A stretch of 64,000 nt of DNA from Hymenoscyphus infarciens (Eukaryota > Ascomycota > Leotiomycetes > Helotiales > Helotiaceae): NCBI GenBank assembly GCA_001414345.1, contig LLCB01000105.1:62001-126000 (forward strand), written 5' to 3'. A model generated the notes under the pieces. That model did not search any database. It was not told the origin of the DNA and saw only the letters and a program-made list of their open reading frames with translations. A program made the position numbers and the translations under genes. Positions within the stretch are counted from its first letter, which is position 1, and each line of letters opens with the position of its first letter. Below are positions 23,728 through 36,073 of the stretch, piece by piece.

Positions 23728-25069
23728 ATGGCACCACCCACCGCGGAAAGCGCGTCCCCAATTGGGATTGCCAATCTACCAAACCAGCGTCACAAGATTG
23801 TCGCAAAGAGAGGAGCTGCCTTTACTATCATGGTACGCATCTGCGAACTCGAAGTCGAAATCGACGAGGCCATCGCGAGATTGGTTTACTAACCACGAAC
23901 AGGTTGCTGGAGAATCAGGATTAGGAAAGACAACCTTCATCAACACCCTCTTCTCGACCACAATCAAGAACTACGCCGATCACAAACGCAGACACGCAAA
24001 GCAGGTGGACAAGACCGTCGAAATCGAAATCACAAAGGCTGAGCTGGAAGAGAAGTTTTTCAAGGGTATGCGATATTCGGAGTTGTTTTGTTCTCACCAT
24101 TGTTACAGCAACTGATCATTCACAGTCCGCCTCACCGTTATCGATACACCTGGGTTTGGAGATTATGTCAACAACCGCGATTCCTGGATGCCAATCATCG
24201 AATTCTTGGATGATCAGCATGAGTCCTACATGTTGCAAGAGCAGCAACCTCGCCGTGTTGACAAAATCGATCTCCGTGTACACGCCTGCTTGTACTTCAT
24301 CAGACCAACTGGACACACCCTGAAGCCATTGGATATTGAAGTTATGAAGCGATTGAGCTCCAGAGTTAACCTTATCCCAGTTGTCGCAAAGGCAGATACC
24401 TTGAGCCCGGCTGATTTGTCCCGCTTCAAGCAAAGAGTAAGTGAACACAGAGAGCGGTGAGGTAGCACAACAACTCACATTTTCTTCTAGATCCGAGCTG
24501 TGATCGACGCACAAGGAATCAAAATCTACACCCCACCAGTCGAGGAGGACGATGAGGCCGCTGCACAACACGCACGAAGCTTGATGGGCGCTATGCCATT
24601 CGCCGTTATCGGTTCCGAGAAGGATGTTAAGACCAGCGATGGACGAATTGTTAAGGGTCGCCAATACTCATGGGGTGTCGCCGAAGTCGAGAACGAGGAC
24701 CACTGCGATTTCAAAAAACTCCGCTCCATCCTCATCCGAACCCACATGCTTGATCTCATCCACACCACAGAAGAGGCACACTACGAGGCTTACCGCGCTC
24801 AACAAATGGAGACCCGGAAATTCGGTGAGGCCAGACCAAGAAAGCTCGACAACCCCAAGTTCAAGGAAGAGGAGGAGAGTCTACGAAAGCGATTCACCGA
24901 GCAAGTCAAGATTGAGGAACACAGATTCAGACAATGGGAGCAGAAGCTCATCAGTGAGCGTGATCGTCTCAATAAAGATTTGGAAAGCACCCACGCCGCC
25001 ATCAAGTCATTGGAGCAGGAACTTGAGGCGATGCAAGGAAGTGCAGTACGCAGTCACGGTCGTCGTTAA
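23728..25069 (+). CDS. CDC12: Septin, Cdc12 / AspC type
   Basis: GTP-binding subunit of septin filaments at septa and hyphal tips. Four exons, 23728-23832, 23903-24065, 24126-24436 and 24491-25069, give 385 aa with all joins in frame. The G1 P-loop GESGLGKTTF spans the start of exon 2; G3 is DTPGFGD; G4 is AKAD; the septin unique element (residues ~290-340, GRQYSWGVAEVENEDHCDF) is present. The C-terminal ~85 residues form a coiled coil (RKRFTEQVKIEEHRFRQWEQ). The start MAPPTAESASPIGIANLPNQ with IANLPNQRHKIV points to the Cdc12 subgroup rather than Cdc3, Cdc10 or Cdc11. Confidence 0.92.
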
Positions 25070-25843
25070 GGGATAATTTCGTGTTTTTGGGAGTTGGAGC
25101 ATAATATCCTCTTTGATGTTTTTCCAGGACTACCCTTAAAAAATGTTCAGGGATGATTCCATGTTTGCTAGGGCAATCACCTACTTCTCTTTTCTTCTTT
25201 TGCGGGTACCTGACCTACCGATTTTCTTCAAAATGCTAGGTTGGCAGGCAGCTATAATTTACAGCCGCTCCATTGGTGCCTTCATCTTCCTCTTAGTTTT
25301 TAGCCACCATGTAATTCATGCTTCTCGACGTCCTTCCATGCCATTCATCATGATCATAAGATTGGTTTTAATGTTGCAAAATTTCCCAAAGTGAGTGGTC
25401 AGCCGCTCAATACATTTGCGACCTCGATAATGTCTTTGTAATGTTACCATCATTATGCCTTCCTTTTGCCTTCATTATGTTGCCTCCATCTCCTATGTCT
25501 CTCAAATGAGATTTTGACATGCCTTCTTGCTTTTTACGGTTTTTCTTCAGACCCTTACCTCAAAGTTCGAGAGTAAGCTACCAAGCACATCATGAATAAC
25601 CCAGGAGTAACCCGACAATTGTCCAGCTTACTCGCGAAGTGGGGCGTGAACCGTCCATACCAGTAAATCCTGCTCATAAAATTTCGCCAATTTTTATTTC
25701 TATCTCATCTTTGAAGCAACTTTCCAAATTCAAGAAAGTACCAAGAAAAAAAATAATGGGTATATCTGCTCAACAAAAAAATTTCTCTTTCCCTCTTCCC
25801 CTCTCATTTCCCATTTCTCATTTTCAATCCCATTCTATCATAT
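25070..25843. other. Intergenic region between convergent genes
   Basis: About 770 bp covering the septin 3' UTR and the 3' flank of the kinase gene. T-rich; no supported gene. Confidence 0.5.
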
Positions 25844-27433
25844 CTAAACAGCATCCATACTAGCCCTCATAGTCAACTGCTCATTTTTATTCCCCAACTT
25901 ACTAATCTGCAAAAAGGCATCCACCCCATACCCCTCCAAACTATGCAGCTCCAGACTCCCAGCCCAATACTCGCTATAAACCCTACTAAGAGGAAGTCCC
26001 ATTCCTAATCTCAAATTAGGCGGTCGGGTACTGAGTGACGCCAGGGAGGAATCATGCATCAGGACTCCTGTTTTATTTTGGAATTGAGAAGCGGGTGGTC
26101 TTTCTTTTGCAGGATGCTGCTTTTTGCCGTGTTTTTCATGATGTTTGGAGTCGACGCGCAGTTCTTGGAGTGTAGCAGCCATTTTGGGGACTTGGTTTAG
26201 GTTTTCTAGCGTTTCGTGGCTGCGGGGACCTTTGGAAAAGGACCAGATGTGGGGGAGGATGTCGTGGGGTATTCCTCCTCCTTGATCTGATACCCGGATT
26301 ATAACATGTTGTTGTGCCTCACAAACCGTGACTTCTATTGGCGGTGGTTGGATGGGAGGTCCAGGTGTTGCGCGTTGTTTTTCTACGATTGCTTGGATGG
26401 AGTTGCGGAGGAGCTCACCAATTATGTATTCAATGTGGCTTAGGATATAGGGAAAGGTGGCATGGAGGTGTCCGGAGAGTTTTATTTCTGGGAGGAGGGT
26501 GGATGGACCGTAGGCGGAGGAGGCGAGGGAGGCTACTTCGTGGCCGCAGCGGGTTACTATGTCGGAGGCGTTGCATTTTACTAGAACTTCGCCGACGAAT
26601 TCAGTTTCTGGGAGGGGGTCGTCGGGGAAGAGGTGTGGGTTGTGGAAGGTTTCTGTGAGGGCTATGTGTTGTTCTGCTATTACTCGGCGAGAAATTCGCT
26701 ATAAATGGTTTAGTAGAAAGCTTTTGTGTACATACAGAGTATGGATTGAGCCGTAAGAGAAAGATCCATACCGAACGTAATATTGTGTTCATGAACTTGT
26801 CCATATCCTCTTGTGCCATCAGATCTCGACATTCCAACACCCCCATGGCCAAGCTCGGAATGACTGTAAGGTGCTCTTGCAGATTCTGCCCAATCTTTTC
26901 ACAAAACTTTTCGTTATCCTCCAAAGTCTTGATCTCGGGTATCCGTCTTAAACCTTCAAATGCCTTGTAATACAGCTCGTAGACTTGGCTGATATGGGGG
27001 TTCGTGACAACGACGTAGGGGAGGGTTTGCATGTCTCGTATACGATGGGCCAATCTGGAACGAGTGTCAATTGGTGTACTGAGAACTCGGACATAAACCC
27101 TACCTGGTTGGCAACTCCGTTCGTACATAGTTGGCAGAACTAATCAATCGACTTTCAGTCAAGGTACGACCAAAAACCATGAGCTGTCTAAGACTAATTG
27201 GCCGGGCTTCCTTTGCAACCCATCTGCCACCTATTAGCTGCCAGCCTCAATCCTAATGCCTATATATCTTACTGGTCCAGAGAATATGCTGGCCTCCATG
27301 GGGGTGGGTTATGGTGAGAATGGTTGTAAGCTCTTTGTACAAGTCTCCCGTTTCTGGGGCGATTCCAACAAGAGCCAGCTAGTCGGGTCAACCCCACGGG
27401 CCGTGACCTAATCTGCGAGCAGGAGCGCAGCAT
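25844..27433 (-). CDS. Mitochondrial 2-oxoacid dehydrogenase kinase (PDK/BCKDK family)
   Basis: GHKL-fold protein kinase that phosphorylates and inactivates the E1 subunit of pyruvate or branched-chain dehydrogenase in the mitochondrial matrix. Four exons, 27433-27273, 27223-27104, 27054-26772 and 26698-25844, give 472 aa, all joins in frame. The ATG at 27433 begins a basic, Arg-rich presequence (MLRSCSQIRSRPVGLTRLAG) typical of mitochondrial import. The helical N-domain contains RQLMVFGRTLTESRLISSAN and RLAHRIRDMQTLPYVV. ATP-binding boxes follow: N-box ELLRNSIQAIVE, G1-box DQGGGIP, G2-box GMGLPLSRVY. The last exon has no ATG until near its end, so ORF scans see only its tail. PDK versus BCKDK specificity (yeast Pkp1/Pkp2) cannot be settled by eye. 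Confidence 0.9.
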
Positions 27434-28771
27434 TCGGGTGGTTCCATACGAGGATGTCTAGAAAATTGGGGGTGTTGGGGGGGGAATTGGAAATGCGTTT
27501 GCGTTCTTTCGAGGTGGGGCAGGGACGTTGTCACTAGCCTCCGCACACTATGTAGTACCAGTCGAGATACAGCTCACGAGAAGATGAGATTTAGGAGGCA
27601 GAGAGAGATATTGGGGTATGCGATTTATATATGGCTCTTTTGGTTGAAGACTAGGCGGATTTGAATGGGTGAGATAAGTGAATGATGTTGTGAAGCTTGT
27701 TTCCCCAGACCTCCAGCTTACTCGGACCGAGGTCGGAGGGTGGCTTTATCTACCGTTATAGGTTGGCACCTCCGTACGTACTTATGGAATAGCTAGACCT
27801 TCAAGGTGGCTAAAGTATTGACGCGGACGATCTTTACGATGGCAACTTAAAAGACTAGACCAATATTGAATATTTACAATCAGCTTCCATTCTTTTCTTC
27901 AAAGCGAGTTTTAACTACTTCCTTGTTTATTAAACATCTGTCGCTTGTAAAGTAGAAGAGCCATCAAGCGTGGAGACAACAATACCTAGCTTCCATTGAG
28001 CCTTCACAGGCACGTGGCACTCAAGTGTTGATTCATCCATACGGCAACTGTCAGGTTGACTTATTTCCAAGCTATTCAACACTCATGATTCACACTGCCA
28101 CTGTGAATCCTCTGCACTGCTCTAGTCACCAAGGTATTTAAATTTATAAGCTTAGGTCTGAACTTGCACCATCTAATTCTTGTACAAAAGCTAGTATTCA
28201 GATCCACCAGTGGAAATTAGGATTTCACATAGCTACACCATCCACCTACAATATTTCTACAACGTCTCCTAACCGAAAACACCATCATACCTTTCTCCAT
28301 ATCCATATCCATATCGTGGCTTGCACTGTGGCTGTGCACCCCAGCTTCATAACGTCACTGATTGGTTCTGCGGCCACCTACTCCGTACCAAGCGATTGTC
28401 CCGCCCAACTTTCCCCAGCAGGCCGCAGCCACAACAGCTTCAGACTCGGGATAGTGCGACCTGCGACCTGCGACCTGCGAACTCGCCTCTCTTCTTGCCC
28501 CGTCAGGTCTTTGTTGATTGCCCTGAGAGTTTGGGTCTCCCTTTTCGCTTTCTGGGAAGGCGTCACTGTGTGTACCTTTGTGTACCTTTACCTTGCCTCT
28601 ACCTATTACATAGGTACCTTACCTATTTCTTTGGCGACTGCAGTCTGTAGGAAGGTAAGCATCTATCTACTCTTGTTACTCCCACACTAGGGCTGTCTTG
28701 CAGGTCGGTCGGTCGGCCGGTGTCTCTGGCTACTCTACTTCTACCTATGAGCTGAGCTGCTGTCCTCCACC
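27434..28771. promoter_or_regulatory. Divergent intergenic region
   Basis: 1.3 kb between the kinase (-) and deubiquitinase (+) start codons. It contains short tandem motifs: three CCATAT units near 28297-28315 and three GCGACCT-type heptamers near 28457-28480. No supported gene. Confidence 0.45.
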
Positions 28772-31700
28772 ATGAATCGTCTTCCCCTCCTGGAGATTTC
28801 TTCCATGACCTCTATCGATGACGATTTCGCTGACCTCTATCTTCTCTCCTCTCAGCCCTCCAACTCGCACTCAACCATGGACGTCCCCAACAACTTCGTC
28901 GATCCAGACGAGCTACTGGTCGATGCCGAGAATGAGAATGAGACGGACAGTGTGGTAAATATCAACGCGGATAGCGATGGCGAACCTCCACTACGCGCAG
29001 ATGACTGTGAGTCGGCCCTTGCTGCCTGCTGCCTGCTGCCCGCTGGCTACATGCGCTGCTCCAAGAGATGGATTAGAAAGCTAAATTGTGCTGGCAGTCG
29101 AGGCTATGAGAAAGGCCATCCTCACACCACTTCCAGAGCTACCCCCCATCGTTGCAGACGGTCACCATACTTGGGAGATACATGACTGGCGGAATCTACC
29201 ACGAAGGGAACATGGTCCGGTCTTTGAAGTTGGAGGCTTTCCTTGGTAGGCTCCCCGCGCAGCACCAGCACTAGCGTAACTCTCGACTGACGATTGCAGG
29301 CGCATTCTTATGTTTCCCTTTGGCAACAATGTTGATCACAGTTCTTTCTACCTCGAGCAAGGATACCCAGATGGAAAACCCCCAGACGATTTTGTATGCT
29401 GCGTACAGTTTGGATTAGTACTATGGAACCCAAATGCGCCAGAGGTCTTTACCCACCATGTGGCCCACCACCGATTTACCAAAGAGGAGGGCGATTGGGG
29501 CTTCACGCGCTTTGTTGAGATCAGAAAGCTCTGGCAAACTCCATTCGAGGGCACAAATCGACATCTAGTGGAAGACGAATCAGCCAATATGACGGCATAC
29601 GTCAGAGTGGTAAAAGATGAGACAGGGGTGTTGTGGCACAACTTCCAGAACTACGATTCGAAAAAAGAGACGGGTTTCGTGGGACTGAAGAACCAAGGAG
29701 CCACATGCTATTTGAATTCTCTCATTCAGTCATTATATTTTACAAATGCTTTTCGCAAGGTCTGTCTATCCACCGTTCCGGACCTACCCTGTCGCTGACC
29801 ATACCATAGGCTGTTTATCAGATACCAACACAAGGCGAGGATAGTCTTCAGAACTCTGCGTATACCCTTCAGCGTCTCTTCTACCAACTTCAAACTTCCA
29901 ACAATGCCGTCAGCACGAACGAGCTCACGAAGTCTTTTGGATGGGAGACCAGGCATATCTTCGAGCAGCAGGATGTACAGGAGCTGTCTAGGAAGCTCAT
30001 GGAACGAATGGAGGAGAAGATGAAGGGTACCGAATCGGAAAATGTGTTGCCTAGGCTTTTCTGTGGGAAAGTACGCACGTACATATCTTGCATCAATGTC
30101 GAATACGAGTCTCGTCGGGTGGAAGACTTCTGGGATATCCAATTGAACGTCAGCGGCAACAAGACGCTCGAGGACAGCTTCAAGGATTATGTCCAGGTTG
30201 AGACAATGGATGGCGAAAATCAATATTTCGCGGGGGACGATTTCAAACTACAGGATGCAAGAAAGGGCGTTATTTTCGAATCGTTCCCAGAAGTCCTCCA
30301 TTTACAGCTGAAGCGATTTCAGTATGATATTGATCACGACGCGATGATGAAGATCAATGACCTCTACGAGTTTCCGGAATCCTTCGATGCAGCTCCGTAC
30401 TTGTCCACGGATGCCGATCGATCAGAACCTTGGATTTATAAGTTGCATGGTGTTCTTGTCCACAGCGGGGACCTCAATGCTGGACACTACTACGCTTTTA
30501 TAAAGCCTGGCAAAGACGGTTGGTTTTACAAGTACGATGACGACAAGGTCACCAAAGCGACAATGAGGGAGGTCCTCAACGATAATTATGGCGGCGAGTA
30601 TCCCCTTGGCACAACACCACTCTCCAAGCTATCCACTCCTACCATGCGTCAAATGAGCGCATACATGCTTGTTTACATCCGCGAATCTCGGTTGGATGAT
30701 GTCCTTCTCCCAGTTGAACAACAAGATACCCCTTCGCACTTACAGGCGAAGCTTGATGAGGAAGCAGCAATCCGGGAGGCACGCAAGAAGGAACGTGAGG
30801 AGCAGCATTTGTACATCGGAGTGAGAGTCATCACGGAAGATACCTACAAGGCTCACGGTGGAACCGATTTGACTACGTTTGACCTCAACAGTGCGGACGA
30901 AAAAGCTGCAGCCAAGTCGTATCGTGTCCTTCGGAAATCAACCCTACGAGATTTGATTTTGCATATTGCAGAGGATACAGGTGTTGATCCAAATATGCTG
31001 CGACTTTGGTGTATGGTCAATCGCCAAAACAAGACCACTCGACCAGACGTACCCCTCCATGACCTGGACGCTACTGTAGAGGAGGCACACCAAAAACTTG
31101 TCGGCAGCAAAACTGCCGAACTTCGGTTATGGGCCGAGATGGCTGAAGATGTTGGCGAAGACGGGTTCGGGAAATGGCCCACTAACTCGACGTTCTCTAG
31201 CGGAACTACGAGCGCACTATCGACTACAAGTTCCCTTACAGGTTCCCTTACAAGTTCCATGGTTTCCAGCAAGCATGACCAACAAATCCTTCTCTTTTTG
31301 AAGTGGTTTGATGTTGAGAACCAAAGGTTAAGTGGAGCAGGTCACATTTACATTGGCAAGGACAAGAAGGTTGAGGAACTTGTGCCTGCCATTTTAAGTA
31401 AGATGGACTGGCCAGAAAAGCTTCCTTCAGGCGAACGACTTCAATTGAAACTGTTTGAGGCAAGCGTCCCAATTATAGGCCAGGGAAGGAAACTGCTAAC
31501 AAAATTATAGGAAATCAAACCAACCATGATCGAGCCATTGAAAGCCAAGCAATCACTGAAAGCTGCCGAACTTCAAGATGGCGATATTGTAGTCTTTCAG
31601 AAGTCGGGGGACGCATCAAGTGTTTTCGTGAAAACACCTGACTCCAATTCGGGTATTTTCAGGATGTCTGAATCCGACAGAGAGTCGTCAGTATTCCATC

Positions 31701-32911
31701 CTATAATTAACTGGATTTTGCTTACAATTATTAGAAGCATCAAGAGTTCCGTTTCCGTTTCCGTTTCCGTTTCTGTTTCCGATCGGATCGACAACGCGCC
31801 ATCTTTCTACGATTTCCTAATACATAGAAGAGAAGTACACTTCCAAGCTCACCCAACGAAGAACTCGAACCCGGAAGCATATGAACCATTTTCTCTCACC
31901 CTCAGCGCAAAACACACATACGACCAGGTTTCCTCCAAGGTTGGCGATGTATTGGGAGTTGATCCAACTCATCTTCGATTTTGGTCCGTCAATGCCACGA
32001 CAGGAAACCCCAAAGCCGTGATCAAACGGAATCAAGCCCACTCCTTACAGGCGATCCTCGTTCCTCCATACAGTACATTCAGCAACAACAACCAAAAGGC
32101 CGATTCGCTGTACTTTGAGGTTCTGGAAATGAGTCTGTCGGAACTGGATACCAAGAAGGCTTTGAAGATCAATTGGCTTAGCGAGGGATTATCCAAAGTG
32201 GTAAGTTTAACAACTTCATCTGACCTGCGCCTCAGTGCTAAGCAAATGTAGGAAACATACGATGTGCTTGTTGCCAAGAGTGGAACTGTAGATGACCTGA
32301 TACATGGAATCATCAAGAAGCTAAATATCAATGAGGAGGACGCGGCCAGCGCGATCAGAGTGTATGAAATACACAGCAACAAGATTCAGAGAGAACTTAC
32401 TCGATCACATGCCGTTATCAGCATCACGGATTACGTTACTCTGGCAGCGGAAATAATTCCAGAAGAAGATCGCGGCATCTCGGGTTCCGAATTTATCTAC
32501 GCGTTCCATTTCCAAAATGAACCCAACAAAGGTCACGGAATTCCTTTCAAGTTCCGCATCATGGAGGTAAGTAATGGAATTGCGTAGCTTCCGATTGTCT
32601 TTTCTAACAGGTCATATAGGGCGAATTATTCTCCGATACCAAGAAGCGACTGGAAAAGAGACTGGGCATCAAGGGCAAGAACTTTGAGAAGATCAAGTTT
32701 GCTATCGTTACGAAAAACCAATACTCGAAACCCAAATATCTTGCCGATGGTAAGCATCAGTCACCCCCTCTACGTTTGAGCGTCACACTAATACAGAACA
32801 GAGGATGTACTGTGGGACATGGCTGGCAACGAGGAAGACCTGCTTGGCCTAGACCATGTGGACAGAACGCGGATCGTTCGAAATGGCGCTGGAGACTTGT
32901 TTCTGAAGTAG
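28772..32911 (+). CDS. Ubiquitin-specific protease, USP7/Ubp15/Ubp21 type
   Basis: Cysteine protease removing ubiquitin from substrates. Eight exons: 28772-29006, 29098-29245, 29300-29759, 29810-31459, 31511-32200, 32252-32566, 32620-32749 and 32802-32911, giving 1245 aa. Domain order: acidic N-terminus; MATH/TRAF-like domain from about residue 95 (HTWEIHDWRNLPR); USP catalytic domain with Cys-box NQGATCYLNSLIQSLY and His-box LNAGHYYAF; then ubiquitin-like repeats, ending YLADEDVLWDM...GAGDLFLK. Intron 4 starts with GC (GAG|GCAAGC, branch GCTAAC, acceptor TTATAG), a GC-AG intron. The 31620-31780 part of exon 5 is uncertain: an uninterrupted frame is kept here, but two further GT-AG introns whose summed length is a multiple of three could also be removed. 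Confidence 0.9.
31751..31780 (+). repeat. Coding hexanucleotide repeat (GTTTCC)5
   Basis: Five consecutive hexamers, four perfect GTTTCC and one GTTTCT, encoding alternating Val-Ser within the deubiquitinase linker. Unit changes would add or remove two residues without shifting the frame. Confidence 0.85.
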
Positions 32912-33747
32912 ACTTTGGCGTGGGCGTAGCATTTGTTCGTCTCTTCTCTAAATTTTTGTGGCACGCGGTGGATTTTGTATGTTATTTGAAGGGAATGAAT
33001 GGCGCTCAGGTGGAATTTGCAAGCACGGGGTGGATGGGTAAAACAGTCATATTTGGGGGGGCTGAAGTTTAGATGGGATGTGGGTGCCATGAGACCCTCT
33101 TCCTTGCATTTTTGTTGTGTGGCAAGAAAGCAAGCAAGACATATTGATACACAGATCAGAGCATCATAGCGGCTGTGGATGAATTTATAACTATGAATGG
33201 TACCGATATGTATTTTGGTAGTGCTGATTTTATTTCATGAAGGAAGACGGAATTGTGTTGCGGTTTGTGTGTAGAATGGTCTTTGAAAGCTCTGGTATAC
33301 GGCAAGACATCCCGAGGTACGCCAGGAATACTAATTTATACCTGACTCTAAATACAAAGGATCTATGATAATTTCTCAAACAAGGTCTAGAACTTGAAGT
33401 AGAAAGCAGTCGCGACTATATTGTCGTGCTACATCAACATGTTCGAACACAAATTTCGAGGGAGATAATAAAGAGGGTCGGTGATACAGTCTAGCAATGG
33501 CTGAATAGAGCAGAGGGATTGGAGTGCTATTGGACCTGTAGATAACCTCTAGATTTTGAAGGATTTATATACTTCTCGGGAGACGAATGTTTCAGATGCA
33601 TATAAATTGGCGGGTCTTCAAATTTTCAGTGTAGTTTTTCATAACCTCCTCCTAAAATAATAGAAAGACACTTGAGTCTCGCTCTAGCAAACCCTATACA
33701 TAGAATATTCCCCTCCACCCCATTGTAGTCTTGTCGGCTAGAGGATC

Positions 33748-34268
33748 TAATCGCTCGGTCCACCTCTCACCTAATCCGCTTCGTGTATTGGGTAAGGGAG
33801 GGTAATACGATAAAACCAGTAATATAACCACTTTTAGTTTACACTAAAATACGTTGTTTTTAAAAATATATAATAAAACAACAACGCTTTATTATATTCT
33901 AATTTTAATTAAGGTCTCTTATTTTAAACTTAATAAATAGAAATATAAAGTAAGATTTATCTATCTAGTATCTATCTAGTTCTTAAATCTAACTTCTAAG
34001 AAAGCTACTACTAAATCTCTAGAAAAATTTAGTAAAGCCTAGAATATAGAAGATATAATTATATTTTAAAGATTAAATATAAGTTTAAGCTATATATTAA
34101 TAGTAGGAACATATTAGAGTAGTTTTAGTAGCAAAGGTAGGGAGTTATTAGAGGCTAGTTAAGGCGATTTTAGTATAAACAAAAGTGGTCGTATTACTGG
34201 TTTTATCGTATTACCCTCCCTCACCTAATACGCGAAGCGGATTGGGTGAGAGGTGGACCGAGCGATTA
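33748..34268. mobile_element. MITE copy 1, TA-flanked, long terminal inverted repeats
   Basis: The 517-bp element (33750-34266) starts ATCGCTCGGTCCACCTCTCA and ends with its inverse; the inverted ends run about 90 bp. TA lies on both sides, as for Tc1/mariner-type insertions. The interior is very TA-rich and has no transposase. A near-identical copy lies at 56436-56954. Where the two differ, this copy usually has T for C before A, or A for G after T, the RIP signature, so it looks the more mutated of the two. Confidence 0.9.
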
Positions 34269-34503
34269 GTCCCTTTGTACGATTTGATAGCGCTAGTCAT
34301 TCTATATCAAAGGGCTTGACACCAACATGGATCTCTCCTGTCTGACTTGACTGTAGTCTCAGCCGTGAATGGAATCCTTCTAGGACCGTGTCGTTCACTT
34401 TGGTGGAGGTCCCTTTGGTGGGGGTGGTTTAGATGGGGGTTCAGATTTTGCTGGTGGAAATTTCGGCGGTTGTGGTTTGGGTGACGATTTCTGATCAGCA
34501 GGA

Positions 34504-34844
34504 CTAGTAGTGATAACTTGGCCAATTGCTTCCTCGGTTGTGGAAAAGCTTGTTGCTAATGAAGCTCGCCGAGTTGCCAAGCGTGGATGCACAAACAGTC
34601 CCATTGCCAGCAACATCATTACAAATGCCTTGCACCCGCAAAGATGTACCTACAAACCTTGCCACGACTATGTTTGGGATTCCCGCACTTGCAGAGGTGC
34701 ATCCGCTAATAGCTAGACCTAAAATTTATAATTAGGAGGAAAAAAAAACATTTGCGTATCGGAAGATGTGAACTACTCACTGGAGATGATAATGTAGGGA
34801 ATAGATAGTCCGGAAGCCACGTTTCGAACAGTCTCACTCGCCAT
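34504..34844 (-). CDS. Possible small protein, unrecognised
   Basis: A two-exon model, 34844-34781 and 34718-34504, gives 92 aa starting MASETVRNVASGLSIPYIII, with donor GTGAGT, acceptor TTTTAG and a length divisible by three. It contains a hydrophobic stretch and three cysteines. A competing frame over 34619-34395 ends in a Pro/Lys-rich tail (PPSKPPPPKGPPPK), so the true structure may differ; an upstream ATG with donor GTAACT near 34930 could be a leader exon. No family was recognised. It begins about 240 bp from the end of the MITE. Confidence 0.3.
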
Positions 34845-36073
34845 CGAGAGTTAAAGAAAACTTTCTTTTCTTTGCGAGGTGTTTAGGTCTCGCTAGAGGA
34901 CGGAAAACAGTTACCTTGAGAACGCATCATGGTAGCTTTTGGTTGTCGGTTGGTGTTGTTTAGGTTGTTTGATAATGAAAAAAAGATGACTGATGAAGAT
35001 GATTGATGAAGATGAAAGATGAAAGATGAAAGATGAAAGAAGTTGATTTGATTATAATTTGACCGTTGAGAAGACTAGAGAGCTTATGTACGCAGGACTA
35101 ACACAGGCCGTTGGTGTCCAAAGAGCCTCCCTTCCATAAAGCAAAATAGAACGAGGAAATAGACGCCGCGACGTGGAGGCTTTTGACTCATGAAACTTAG
35201 GATATCCAATCTCTTGTGGAAGTCTCGACAACCGCCAGAACCATACACTTTCTTGGAAGCGGTCCCTTGCTACTCCTAGGCACTTTCATAATGACTAGCA
35301 TTCTTACTGCTGCTCCTTGAAACTATCCACCAACGAACCCCGGCCCTGGAGAATTATAAAAATAGTTTCACTTGATGAAAATATATCGAAATTCCGAGGC
35401 CACCTGTTTAACGACCAAGTAGAAGAATGTAAAAGGGCACTTGACGCGCGCCAAAGAGATACTGATCTTATGGCAAAACTCTTAAACAAGAAAAATATCT
35501 CATATCAGCGTTGTACTAGAAAAAATTGTGGCAATTGTTGGTAGTTCCGCGCGCATGTTGGTTAGCACCAGGAAAAGTCATCACGAGTCCCTTCATCAAT
35601 ACTCTCCAGCATTAAGCGAACCCGAGGATTTGGTCTGCCCCACCACCCCGCTCATCACGTCTTGGGTACTTCAGAGTCAGGCCGAGTGCAGAAATTAAAT
35701 TCAGCTTCATTTCAATGAGTGGCGCCCATGCGGGTCTGAACATGTTGGAAAAAGAGGATTGAGCAGGCAGGTCTGCTTGAGCACAGAGATGAATTCGAAG
35801 AAGAGATCGCAGAGCTTGAAAGTTTGAAAGGGCCCGAATAGAGGGTGTTGCTCTGAGCAACTAAGGAACTGAGAGTTGCGTTGTTGGGGTCCAACGTGTT
35901 TTGCTTCTGTTTTAAAGGCTGGGCTTTTAACTGTTCATGATTTTGTGTTTGATTCTATGCTTTGATCTGTCATTATCCTTGGTCAATGGATTGATTGATT
36001 GCATGCCTGCTGCTTTGTATTTGTTTAAGAAATATTATTGAATCGTATGATGCTTTCTACAAAAATTCAACAA
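34845..36073. other. Intergenic region with a degenerate gene fragment
   Basis: Contains a GATGAAA-type tandem repeat near 34990-35040. A short open stretch at 35317-35544 (+) (SKFRGHLFNDQVEECKRALD) resembles the helical N-terminal region of fungal HET/STAND-like proteins, but it lacks neighbours and is probably a relic. Nothing else is supported. Confidence 0.35.
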
